A stretch of DNA of 64,000 nt from MGBC124762 sp048201935 (lineage in GTDB: Bacteria; Bacillota; Clostridia; Oscillospirales; Oscillospiraceae). Positions 55,918 to 63,625 of this stretch are shown here, piece by piece (position 1 is the first letter of the stretch; each line of letters opens with the position of its first letter). Made by a program: the position numbers and the translations under genes. The notes under the pieces were generated by a model. The model saw only the letters and a program-made list of their open reading frames with translations, was not told the origin of the DNA and did not search any database. The DNA lies in the NCBI GenBank assembly GCA_048201935.1, contig DBFBGR010000025.1, positions 1 through 64,000 on the forward strand. Reading direction: 5' to 3'.

Positions 55918-55964
55918 AAGCACAAAGCGTCGAACCCCACTAGGGGTTCGACGCTTTGTGCTTT
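55917..55964 (+). terminator. 22-bp perfect stem-loop terminating ssrA
   Basis: A perfect 22-bp inverted repeat (55917-55938 and 55943-55964) with an ACTA loop abuts the CCA end of tmRNA. It is bounded by AAA and TTT but lacks a long T-run beyond the stem. The unusually long stem suggests a terminator that also blocks or positions 3' processing. Confidence 0.75.
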
Positions 55965-56051
55965 GCTGTCCCTGGCCGCTCCTCCCGCGCCGCACCAAAG
56001 GGGACGCAGGGGAATAGGATGTAGAGCAGTGACTCACAGGAGGGATGACGG

Positions 56052-56918
56052 ATGCGGCAGCAGTATTTTTGGGTGATAGGCGGCGACCAGCGGCAGGCCG
56101 CGCTGGCGGCGGCCCTGGCCGAGGACGGCCACCGGGTGGTGGCCTGGTGTCTGGACAAGGCGGAGCTGCCTCCCAGCGTGGAGCGTGCCGAGAGCCTGGA
56201 AGGCGTCGACCGGGCCGACTGCGTGGTGTTGCCCCTGCCCGTCCGGGGAGAAGGGGACGCCCTCAGCGCGCCCTTGTGCCCCCAGACCCAGCTGCTGGAG
56301 GATATCTTCTCCTGCCTGCGGCCCCAGCAGTACCTCTGCGGTGGCCGTGTGGACAGCCGCGCCTTCTCCCTGGCCGCCCGCTACGGCCTTACCATCCACG
56401 ACTACTTTACTCGCGAGGAGCTGGCCGTGGCCAACGCCGTACCCACCGCCGAGGGGGCGGTGCAGATCGCCCTGGAGGAGATGGGCGTGACGCTGCACCG
56501 CTGCCGGGCGCTGGTGCTGGGCTATGGCCGGGTGGGCCAGCTGACGGCCCACCGTCTGGCGGCCCTGGGGGCCAGGGTCACCGTGGCCGCCCGGCGGTAT
56601 GACGCCCTGGCCTGGGCCGAGGCCTACGGCCACGATACCCTGCGCCTGGGCGAGCTGTCGGGCTATCTGTGCGGCTTCGACCTGGTGGTCAACACCGTGC
56701 CCAGCCGGGTGCTGACACGGGACCTGCTGGACCAGCTCAAGACCGGGTGCCTGGTCATTGATCTGGCCTCCAAGCCCGGCGGCGTGGATATGCAGGCGGC
56801 GGCGGAGCTGGGCGCGCGGTGCGTGTGGGCGCTGTCTCTGCCCGGCAAGGTGGCCCCGGTCAGCGCCGGGGCGATCATCCGGGATACGGTCTACAATATG
56901 CTGCGAGAAGAGATTTGA
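56052..56918 (+). CDS. dpaA: Dipicolinate synthase subunit A
   Basis: The 288-residue Rossmann-fold subunit (SpoVFA) works with DpaB to oxidise dihydrodipicolinate to dipicolinic acid, the calcium chelator of the spore core. Features include FWVIGGDQRQ at the start, VLGYGRVGQLTAHRLAALGA for NAD(P) and DLVVNTVPSRVL. It is made in the mother cell late in sporulation. ACAGGAGGGATG precedes the ATG. I found no convincing sigma-K site in the 87 bp upstream. dpaB follows after 12 nt. Confidence 0.95.
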   Translation: MRQQYFWVIGGDQRQAALAAALAEDGHRVVAWCLDKAELPPSVERAESLEGVDRADCVVLPLPVRGEGDALSAPLCPQTQLLEDIFSCLRPQQYLCGGRVDSRAFSLAARYGLTIHDYFTREELAVANAVPTAEGAVQIALEEMGVTLHRCRALVLGYGRVGQLTAHRLAALGARVTVAARRYDALAWAEAYGHDTLRLGELSGYLCGFDLVVNTVPSRVLTRDLLDQLKTGCLVIDLASKPGGVDMQAAAELGARCVWALSLPGKVAPVSAGAIIRDTVYNMLREEI

Positions 56919-56930
56919 AGGAGTGTCACC

Positions 56931-57509
56931 ATGGAGCAAATCACGGTAGGCTTCGCCTTTTGCGGCTCCTTTTGTACATTGTCCAAGGCCATGACCGCCC
57001 TGGAGGCGGTGAAGGCTCGCTATGAGCGGGTGGTACCCATCGTCTCCGAGCGAGTGGCGGATACCGATACCCGCTTTGGAAACGCCCACGACTTCATGCG
57101 GGAGATGGAGCGCATCTGCGACTGCCGGGTCATCCAGAGCGTCAAAGACGCCGAGCCCATCGGCCCCAAGAAGCTGCTGGACGCCCTGGTGGTCTGCCCT
57201 TGCACGGGCAACACCTTGGCCAAGCTGGCCCACGGCATGGCCGACAGCGCGGTGACCCTGGCCGCCAAGGCCCATCTGCGCAACGGCCGGCCTCTGGTGC
57301 TGGCCCCCTCTACCAATGACGGTCTGGCTGCCGCTGCGGTGAACATCGGCGCGCTGCTGAACCGCAAGAACGTCTTCTTCGTCCCCTTCCGCCAGGACGA
57401 CCCGGCGGGGAAGCCCACCAGCCTGGTGGCCGATTTCACGCTGGTAGCACAGACGCTGGAAAAGTCCCTGGCCGGAGAGCAGCTCCAGCCGGTGCTGCTG
57501 GGGGCGTAA
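56931..57509 (+). CDS. dpaB: Dipicolinate synthase subunit B
   Basis: The 192-residue flavoprotein-like subunit (SpoVFB) belongs to the UbiX/Dfp-like flavin family: FAFCGSFCTLSKAMTALE at the N-terminus, VCPCTGNTLAKLAHGMADSA in the core, and PSTNDGLAAAAVNI. It completes dipicolinate synthase. Its co-location with dpaA shows that the host makes endospores. The gene ends at a bidirectional terminator. Confidence 0.95.
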   Translation: MEQITVGFAFCGSFCTLSKAMTALEAVKARYERVVPIVSERVADTDTRFGNAHDFMREMERICDCRVIQSVKDAEPIGPKKLLDALVVCPCTGNTLAKLAHGMADSAVTLAAKAHLRNGRPLVLAPSTNDGLAAAAVNIGALLNRKNVFFVPFRQDDPAGKPTSLVADFTLVAQTLEKSLAGEQLQPVLLGA

Positions 57510-57519
57510 GGCAAAAAAG

Positions 57520-57552
57520 AACGCCGGAGCTTTCATAGCTCCGGCGTTTTTT
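57520..57552. terminator. Bidirectional Rho-independent terminator
   Basis: A 12-bp AACGCCGGAGCT/AGCTCCGGCGTT stem (57520-57531 and 57537-57548) is flanked by A and T runs. The last codons and stop of the minus-strand membrane-protein gene lie inside it. Confidence 0.9.
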
Positions 57553-58753
57553 GCTGTCTGGGCGGTAGGAGGGACTCCGCCAGGGCCGCCAGCACGACCA
57601 CCAGGCTGAAGAGCATCATCCACGCGCCCCAGGCCATAGGGAAGGCAAAGCGCAGAGTGAGGTAGGCGTGGTAGCCACCCAGGGCGGCCACCTGGACGCA
57701 TACCGGGACCGGTATGCGGTGGTATGCCCCTGCGGCCCATACCACCGACAGGACCTCGGCCAGGAAAAAGTACCGCTCGTGCATATGAGGCAGCAGCAGC
57801 GGTACGCCGATGGCCAGGACCAGGGCGGCGGTGAGGATGTGGGCGTTTGTCAGCCGCCTGCGGACAAAAAACAGCCCGGCCAGCAAAGCCAGAACCAGAG
57901 CGAAGGCGGCGCAGATACCCACCCTGGACCAGAAGGAGCCGTCCACCTCCGCGCCGTAGGGGATCAGGGCATAAAGAGACGGCGCGTTGAGGGTGAGGCG
58001 GTCGTTGTAGAGCCCCATCTGGTTGAAATAGACCCCCAAAATATCCCCCAAGGGCTTGCCTAGCAGCAGGGCGGGGAGGATGGTGGCGAAGTAGGACACG
58101 GGAAAGAGGCACAGGTGCTTGAACTTCACCCGGCCGGAATACCACAGCACGCACCACAGAGGGATGAGGAAGATGGTCTGGAGCTTGAAGGAAAAGGCCA
58201 CTCCCAGCCACACCACGCTCCGGGCGGGGCGGTGGTCCAGGGCGTCGGCCAGAGCCAGCAGGGTCAACGCGCCGTAAATGCTGTCGCACTGGCCCCAGCA
58301 GGCGCCGTTGAGCACCACGGTGGGCAGCAGTATCACCACGCAAAAGACCGCCGCCGCGGCCTTTTCCTTTTCAGGAAAGGCCAGCCGGGTCAGCCGCATG
58401 GCGGCAAAGGCCAGCAGCAAGTCGAAGAAGATGGAGATGAGCTTGATGAGGTAGAGGTCGGACATGGGGAGATAGGAGACGGCGGCCATCAGGTAGAGGT
58501 AGGGCACGTTATAATCGCCCACCGGAAGGCGGATGCCGCCAAAGCCGCCGTTGTCCCGGAAAAACTGCACCCATTTGGAGAGGAAGTCGGTGTAGTCGGA
58601 GGTGACGTGGTCCATGCACAATATCCGCGCCGCCGCGCCCACCACCAGCGCCCCGGTGCACAGCCAGACCAGGGGCCGGTCCAGGCCTTTCTGATTCAAA
58701 AGGTAGACTCCCAGGGCCACCCAGAGGGTCAGCGCCATGCTCACCACAGTCAC
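57533..58753 (-). CDS. GT-C-like multi-pass membrane protein (probable glycosyltransferase)
   Basis: The roughly 406-residue protein has ten or more membrane helices. Conserved-looking luminal pieces are VTSDYTDFLSKWVQFFRDNG, NGACWGQCDSIYGALTLL and LLPHMHERYFFLAEVLS, a pattern seen in GT-C mannosyltransferase-like proteins that use polyprenol-linked sugars. An acidic residue near HVTSDYTDF could be catalytic. GTG at 58753 is preferred because the promoter starts transcripts near 58779 and GGGAGATGGG lies before it; ATG 58768 or TTG 58783 are alternatives. It is convergent with dpaB and probably adds a sugar to an envelope polymer (inference). Confidence 0.72.
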   Translation of the reverse strand: MTVVSMALTLWVALGVYLLNQKGLDRPLVWLCTGALVVGAAARILCMDHVTSDYTDFLSKWVQFFRDNGGFGGIRLPVGDYNVPYLYLMAAVSYLPMSDLYLIKLISIFFDLLLAFAAMRLTRLAFPEKEKAAAAVFCVVILLPTVVLNGACWGQCDSIYGALTLLALADALDHRPARSVVWLGVAFSFKLQTIFLIPLWCVLWYSGRVKFKHLCLFPVSYFATILPALLLGKPLGDILGVYFNQMGLYNDRLTLNAPSLYALIPYGAEVDGSFWSRVGICAAFALVLALLAGLFFVRRRLTNAHILTAALVLAIGVPLLLPHMHERYFFLAEVLSVVWAAGAYHRIPVPVCVQVAALGGYHAYLTLRFAFPMAWGAWMMLFSLVVVLAALAESLLPPRQQKTPEL

Positions 58754-58785
58754 GGTCCCATCTCCCATCTCAAGGTTTCCCAAGC

Positions 58786-58814
58786 AGTATAGCAGATTTT
58801 TGCCACGCCGTCCA
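58786..58814 (-). promoter_or_regulatory. Promoter for GT-C-like gene
   Basis: On the minus strand TGGACG (58809-58814), 17-bp spacer, TGC-TATACT (58786-58791), an extended -10. No clear promoter for the divergent eut operon is seen in the remaining gap. Confidence 0.6.
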
Positions 58815-58882
58815 GTACCGGGAAAAAGAAGTGATAATTCCCAGCCCGCGGGCCATACTAAGCTCGACTGGAGGGAAAGCGC

Positions 58883-59932
58883 ATGGAGGAATTGCGGCTG
58901 CGGACCCGGCTGGTGTGGGGGCCGGACGCCTTATCGGTGCTGGGTGAGCTGAAGGGGCTGCGGGTGCTGGTGGTGGCCGACGGCTTTTTGGCCCAAAACG
59001 GTCTGCTGGACGCGGTGACAGCGGCCCTGAGCGGCGCGGAGACCGCCGTGTTTGATGGGGTGAAGGGTGAGCCTACCTTGGAGATGGTGGCCCAGGGGGT
59101 CACCGCTCTGCAGACTCTAGACGCCCAGGCGGTGGTGGCCTTCGGCGGCGGCTCGGCTATGGACTGCGCCAAGGGCCTGGTGTGGTACGGGGAAAAACGC
59201 ATCCCCCTGTGGTGTATCCCAACCACCGCAGGCACAGGCAGCGAGGTCACCGCCTTCAGCGTCCTCACCGACGCCGCCCGGGGCCTGAAGCACCCTTTGG
59301 TGGACGACGCGCTGGTGCCCGATGTGGCCATCCTGGACGGAAAATTCCTGGCGGGGGTGCCCCAGAGCGTCACCGCCGACACCGGCATGGACGTGCTCAC
59401 CCACGCCGCCGAGGCATATGTGTCTGTCAAGGCAAACCCCTTTACAGACGCTTTGGCCGAGCGGGCCTTTGCCACCGCCTATGCCAAGCTGAGCGCCGCC
59501 TTCGCGGGGGACATGGCAGCCAAGAGCGAGATGCTCTTCGCCTCGGCCCTGGCGGGCATCGCCTTCAACGCCGCGGGCCTGGGGGCCTGCCACGCCCTGG
59601 CCCACTCCCTGGGAGCCAAGGTCCACGCCCCCCATGGCCGGGTGAACGCCATCCTGCTGCCCTGGGTGATCGAGGCCAACGCCCAGCACCCGCCCACGGC
59701 AAAAAAGTACGCCCAGCTGGCCAAGCTCTGCGGCCTCAGCCCCAACTACCGCGCCCTGTCCGGGGCCCTGCGGCGGCTGGGGCGGAGACTGGGCATCCCC
59801 GAGGGACTGTCCGGGCCGGTGGACCTGGGCCAGGTGGCGGCGGATGCCCTGCGGGACCCCTGTATAGCTGTAAATGCAAAGCCCTTTACAGCTCGCGAGC
59901 TTGAGACCATCCTCAGGGGGGTGGTAAGTTGA
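58883..59932 (+). CDS. Iron-containing alcohol dehydrogenase, EutG-like
   Basis: The 349-residue enzyme belongs to the type III Fe-dependent alcohol dehydrogenases. NAD-binding AFGGGSAMDCAKGL and IPTTAGTGSEVTAFSV are followed by metal ligands in GMDVLTHAAEAYVS and CHALAHSLGAKVHAPHG. In ethanolamine operons such an enzyme reduces acetaldehyde to ethanol and recycles NADH. It is about 30-40 residues shorter than usual and begins directly at the catalytic fold, so it has no N-terminal targeting extension. GGAGGGAAAG precedes the ATG; eutA overlaps its stop. Confidence 0.9.
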   Translation: MEELRLRTRLVWGPDALSVLGELKGLRVLVVADGFLAQNGLLDAVTAALSGAETAVFDGVKGEPTLEMVAQGVTALQTLDAQAVVAFGGGSAMDCAKGLVWYGEKRIPLWCIPTTAGTGSEVTAFSVLTDAARGLKHPLVDDALVPDVAILDGKFLAGVPQSVTADTGMDVLTHAAEAYVSVKANPFTDALAERAFATAYAKLSAAFAGDMAAKSEMLFASALAGIAFNAAGLGACHALAHSLGAKVHAPHGRVNAILLPWVIEANAQHPPTAKKYAQLAKLCGLSPNYRALSGALRRLGRRLGIPEGLSGPVDLGQVAADALRDPCIAVNAKPFTARELETILRGVVS

Positions 59933-61335
59933 CGGGAGAGCTGCTGTCGGTGGGGCTGGACCTGGGCACCTCCACCACCCAGATGGTGCTCTCCCGGCTG
60001 AAGCTGGAGAACCAGGCCAGCGCGTGGGCGGTGCCCAGGGTGGACATCACAGAAAAAGAGGTGGTCTACCGTTCCCCGGTCCACTTCACGCCCCTGCTGT
60101 CCGACACCCGCATCGACGCCAGCGCCGTTCGGGCCCTGGTGGAGGAGGAGTACCGCCGGGCGGGAGTGACCCGGGAGAGCCTCCAGACCGGGGCGGTGAT
60201 CATCACCGGCGAGACCGCCCGGAAGGAGAACGCCCGGGAGGTGCTGGAGGCGCTGACGGGCCTGGCGGGGGACTTTGTGGTGGCCACGGCGGGGCCGGAC
60301 CTGGAATCCGTTTTGGCGGCACGGGGGGCGGGGGTGGACAAGCTCTCCAAGGAGCGTCACGCCGCGGTGCTCCACTTCGACATCGGCGGCGGCACCTCCA
60401 ACCTGGCCCTCTACGACCGGGGCGAGCTGGTGGACACAGGGTGTCTGGACGTAGGGGGGCGGCTTGTAAAGGTAGAGCCCTTGACGCATCAGATCACCTA
60501 CGTGATGAAGAAGCTCCAGGACCAGTTTCCCGGCCTTGTGGTGGGGAAGACCGCCACCCGGGAGCTGCTGACCCCGGCCTGCGAGGCGATGGCCGACGCG
60601 CTGCTGGAATCAGCGGGGCTAAAGGAGCCGGGCCGCTGGCTGGCCCACTTCATCACCCACAAGACCGTGGGCCTGTCTGTAAAGCCAAAATACTTTACCT
60701 TCTCCGGCGGCGTGGCCGATTGTATCTGGCAGCCCAGTGACGACGACTTCGCCTACGGCGACATCGGCCCGCTGCTGGGGCGGATCATCCGGCAGAGGTT
60801 TGAGCGGGCGGGGGCGGCGCTGCTGCCCACGGAGGAGACCATCCGGGCCACGGTGGTAGGGGCGGGGAGCCACGCCACCGAGCTGTCCGGTTCTACCATC
60901 TTCTTCCGGGATGTGGACTTTCCCATCAAAAACCTGCCGGTGCTGCGGCTGGAGTGCGGAGCGGAGGAGCTGGAGGCCGAGCTTGCCCGGACCCTGCCCA
61001 TGTACGCCGACGAGGGCGGGCAGAATCCCGTCTGCTTAGCCTTGCCGGGACTGGAGGACCCCAGCTATCAGGACGTCCAGCGGCTGGCCGGAGCCATTCG
61101 CCGTGGATTGGCTCCGCTCATCGAGGCGGGGGAGACCACGGTGGTGGCGGTGGAGCGGGACATGGCCAAGGCGCTGGGGCAGTGCCTTTATCCGCTGCTG
61201 CCGCAAGGAAAGCTGCTGTGTGTGGACGCCATCCACGCCGCCCAGGGCAGCTACATCGACCTGCTGGCCCCGGCCTATGGTGGAACGGTGCTGCCGGTGG
61301 TGGTAAAAACGCTCGCATTTGAAAAAGGGGGATGA
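59929..61335 (+). CDS. eutA: Ethanolamine ammonia-lyase reactivating factor
   Basis: The 468-residue ASKHA-fold chaperone removes inactivated cobalamin from the lyase and lets fresh cofactor bind, using ATP. Nucleotide-binding signatures are VGLDLGTSTTQMVL at the N-terminus, FDIGGGTSNLALYD near residue 148, and VVGAGSHATELSG. The TTG start at 59929 overlaps the dehydrogenase stop (TTGA) and has GGGGGTGG upstream. eutB follows 6 nt later. Confidence 0.93.
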   Translation: MTGELLSVGLDLGTSTTQMVLSRLKLENQASAWAVPRVDITEKEVVYRSPVHFTPLLSDTRIDASAVRALVEEEYRRAGVTRESLQTGAVIITGETARKENAREVLEALTGLAGDFVVATAGPDLESVLAARGAGVDKLSKERHAAVLHFDIGGGTSNLALYDRGELVDTGCLDVGGRLVKVEPLTHQITYVMKKLQDQFPGLVVGKTATRELLTPACEAMADALLESAGLKEPGRWLAHFITHKTVGLSVKPKYFTFSGGVADCIWQPSDDDFAYGDIGPLLGRIIRQRFERAGAALLPTEETIRATVVGAGSHATELSGSTIFFRDVDFPIKNLPVLRLECGAEELEAELARTLPMYADEGGQNPVCLALPGLEDPSYQDVQRLAGAIRRGLAPLIEAGETTVVAVERDMAKALGQCLYPLLPQGKLLCVDAIHAAQGSYIDLLAPAYGGTVLPVVVKTLAFEKGG

Positions 61336-61341
61336 CCCAAG

Positions 61342-62706
61342 ATGATATTGAAGACCAAGCTGTTTGGAAAAGTCTATGAATTTCCCGACGTGAAGACCGC
61401 CCTGGCCAAGGCCAACGAGGAGAAGTCGGGAGACAAGCTGGCCGGCGTGGCGGCGGAAAACGCCGAGGAGCGTGTGGCGGCCAAGGTGGTGGTGAGCGAG
61501 CTGTTGCTCTCGGACCTCCGGGAAAACCCCGCCGTGCCCTACGAGGAGGACGAGGTCACCCGCATCATCCAGGACGACGTGAACGAGAAGATCTACGCCG
61601 AGATCCGAAACTGGACGGTGTCCGAGCTCCGGGAGTGGCTTTTGAGCGAAAAGACCACCCCTGCCGACATCCGCCGGGTCTCCCGTGGCCTGACGGCGGA
61701 GATGATCGCCGCCGTGGCCAAGCTCATGAGCAACATGGACTTGGTGTACGCGGCCAAGAAAATGCCCGTCACCGCCCACTGCAACACCACCATCGGCCTG
61801 CCCGGCACCCTGTCGTGCCGCCTCCAGCCCAACCACCCCACCGACGACCCCGACGGCATCATGGCCTCGCTTTTGGAGGGCCTGACCTACGGCGCGGGAG
61901 ACGCGGTGCTGGGGCTGAACCCGGTGGACGACAGCGTGGAGAGCGTCAAGCGCATCCTGGAGCGGTTCTACGAGATCCGCACCAAGTGGAAGATCCCCAC
62001 CCAGACCTGCGTGCTGGCCCACGTGACCACCCAGATGGAGGCTATTCGCCGGGGCGCCCACGCCGACCTTATCTTCCAGTCCATCGCCGGCAGCCAAAAG
62101 GGCAACGAGGCTTTCGGCTTCACCGCCGCCACCCTGGCCGAGGCCCAGGCCCTGGCCCTGCGGGAGGGCAGCGCCGAGGGGCCCAACGTGATGTACTTTG
62201 AGACCGGCCAGGGCAGCGAGCTGTCCAGCGAGGCCCACTTCGGCGCCGACCAGGTGGTGATGGAGGCCCGGTGCTACGGCTTCGCCAAGCGCTATTCGCC
62301 CTTCCTTGTCAACACGGTGGTGGGCTTCATCGGCCCGGAGTACCTCTACGACGCTAAGCAGGTCATCCGGGCCGGGCTGGAGGACCACTTCATGGGCAAG
62401 CTCACCGGCATTCCCATGGGCTGCGACGCGTGCTACACCAACCACATGAAGGCCGACCAGAACGACATCGAGGACCTGGCCGTCCTGCTCACCGCCGCGG
62501 GCTGCAACTACTTCATGGGCATCCCCCACGGCGACGACGTAATGCTCAACTACCAGACCACCGGCTTCCACGAGACCGCCGCCCTGCGGGAGCTGTTCGG
62601 CCTGACGGCCATCCCGCCCTTCCAGAAGTGGCTGGAGGACATGGGCTTTGTGAAGGACGGAAAACTCACGCAGCGGGCCGGCGACGGCTCCATCCTGCTG
62701 GCGTAA
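61342..62706 (+). CDS. eutB: Ethanolamine ammonia-lyase large subunit
   Basis: The 454-residue catalytic subunit of the adenosylcobalamin-dependent lyase, which cleaves ethanolamine to acetaldehyde and ammonia, is full length. Signature segments include AHCNTTIGLPGTLSCRLQPN, AGDAVLGLNPVDDSVESV, MYFETGQGSELSSEAHFGAD, and GCDACYTNHMKADQND. It forms a complex with EutC inside a microcompartment. GGGGGATGACCCAAG upstream gives a moderate ribosome site; it is in a tight operon. Confidence 0.98.
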   Translation: MILKTKLFGKVYEFPDVKTALAKANEEKSGDKLAGVAAENAEERVAAKVVVSELLLSDLRENPAVPYEEDEVTRIIQDDVNEKIYAEIRNWTVSELREWLLSEKTTPADIRRVSRGLTAEMIAAVAKLMSNMDLVYAAKKMPVTAHCNTTIGLPGTLSCRLQPNHPTDDPDGIMASLLEGLTYGAGDAVLGLNPVDDSVESVKRILERFYEIRTKWKIPTQTCVLAHVTTQMEAIRRGAHADLIFQSIAGSQKGNEAFGFTAATLAEAQALALREGSAEGPNVMYFETGQGSELSSEAHFGADQVVMEARCYGFAKRYSPFLVNTVVGFIGPEYLYDAKQVIRAGLEDHFMGKLTGIPMGCDACYTNHMKADQNDIEDLAVLLTAAGCNYFMGIPHGDDVMLNYQTTGFHETAALRELFGLTAIPPFQKWLEDMGFVKDGKLTQRAGDGSILLA

Positions 62707-62718
62707 GGAGGTGTGGAT

Positions 62719-63621
62719 ATGAATGAAGCAGATCTGAAACAGATGGTAGAGCAGATGGTCCGGGACATGGCGGGCCGGGGAGAGCTCCACGCCGCGCCCA
62801 AGGGAGAGATCCACCATCCCGACCCGGCCCAGACCTCTAGCCCCGGCCCTGGCGGCGGCTGTCACGGTGACATCACCGAGATAGACCTTCGCAAGCAGTA
62901 TCTCATCGAAAAGCCCGCCGACGGCCCCGCCTTTTTGGACCTGAAGGCCCGAACTCCGGCCCGTATTGGCCTGGGCAGGGCAGGGGCCCGGTATAAGACC
63001 GCCACCATGCTCCGCTTCCGAGCCGACCACGCCGCCGCCCAGGACTCGGTCTTCTCTCTGGTGGCGGAGGACTACCCGGAAAAGCACGGCTATTTCCCCG
63101 TCCAGACCCTCTGCCAGACCAAGGACGAATACCTGACCCGGCCCGATAAGGGCCGCCGCTTCGACGAGACCAACCAGGCCATTTTGAAGCAAAAGCTGCC
63201 CCAGAGCCCCAAGGTGATCCTGGCCGTGGGCGACGGGCTCAGCTCCGCCGCCATCGAGACCAACGCCGCCGACTGTATCGACGCCATCCGCGCCGGGCTG
63301 AAAAGCTACGGCATGGAGGTCCCCGAGGTGCCCTTTGTGAAGTTTTGCCGGGTGGGGGCGGGGGACCACATCGGCGAGCTGACCCAGTGCGAGCTCATCT
63401 GCCTGCTGGTGGGCGAGCGGCCGGGCCTTGTCACCGCCGAGAGCATGTCCGCCTATATCACCTATATGCCCCGCCTGGGCGTGCCCGAATCCAAGCGCAC
63501 GGTGGTCAGCAACATCCACAAGGGGGGCACCAACGCCGTGGAGGCGGGGGCCCACATCGCCGAGCTTATCCGGGAGATCCTGGAGAAAAAGGCCTCCGGC
63601 GTGGATTTTGTAAGGAGTTGA
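62719..63621 (+). CDS. eutC: Ethanolamine ammonia-lyase small subunit
   Basis: The 300-residue small subunit helps bind the cobalamin cofactor. Its N-terminus is an amphipathic helix (NEADLKQMVEQMVRDM, about 2-17) followed by a Pro/Gly/His-rich linker (about 24-49), the design of a microcompartment encapsulation peptide; the folded domain (DLRKQYLIEKP onward) ends with GVDFV. ATG at 62719 follows AAGGAGGTG; a GTG at 62713 is in the ribosome site. Confidence 0.96.
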   Translation: MNEADLKQMVEQMVRDMAGRGELHAAPKGEIHHPDPAQTSSPGPGGGCHGDITEIDLRKQYLIEKPADGPAFLDLKARTPARIGLGRAGARYKTATMLRFRADHAAAQDSVFSLVAEDYPEKHGYFPVQTLCQTKDEYLTRPDKGRRFDETNQAILKQKLPQSPKVILAVGDGLSSAAIETNAADCIDAIRAGLKSYGMEVPEVPFVKFCRVGAGDHIGELTQCELICLLVGERPGLVTAESMSAYITYMPRLGVPESKRTVVSNIHKGGTNAVEAGAHIAELIREILEKKASGVDFVRS

Positions 63622-63625
63622 GAGC

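Noticed and set aside
55965..56051. Sigma-K or sigma-G promoter for dpaAB
   Set aside because: No segment matches either consensus at the right spacing; sporulation control is expected but not visible.
58784..58882. Cobalamin riboswitch or EutV-type antiterminator hairpins upstream of the eut genes
   Set aside because: Only 99 bp are available; no B12-box-like sequence and no paired hairpins were seen.
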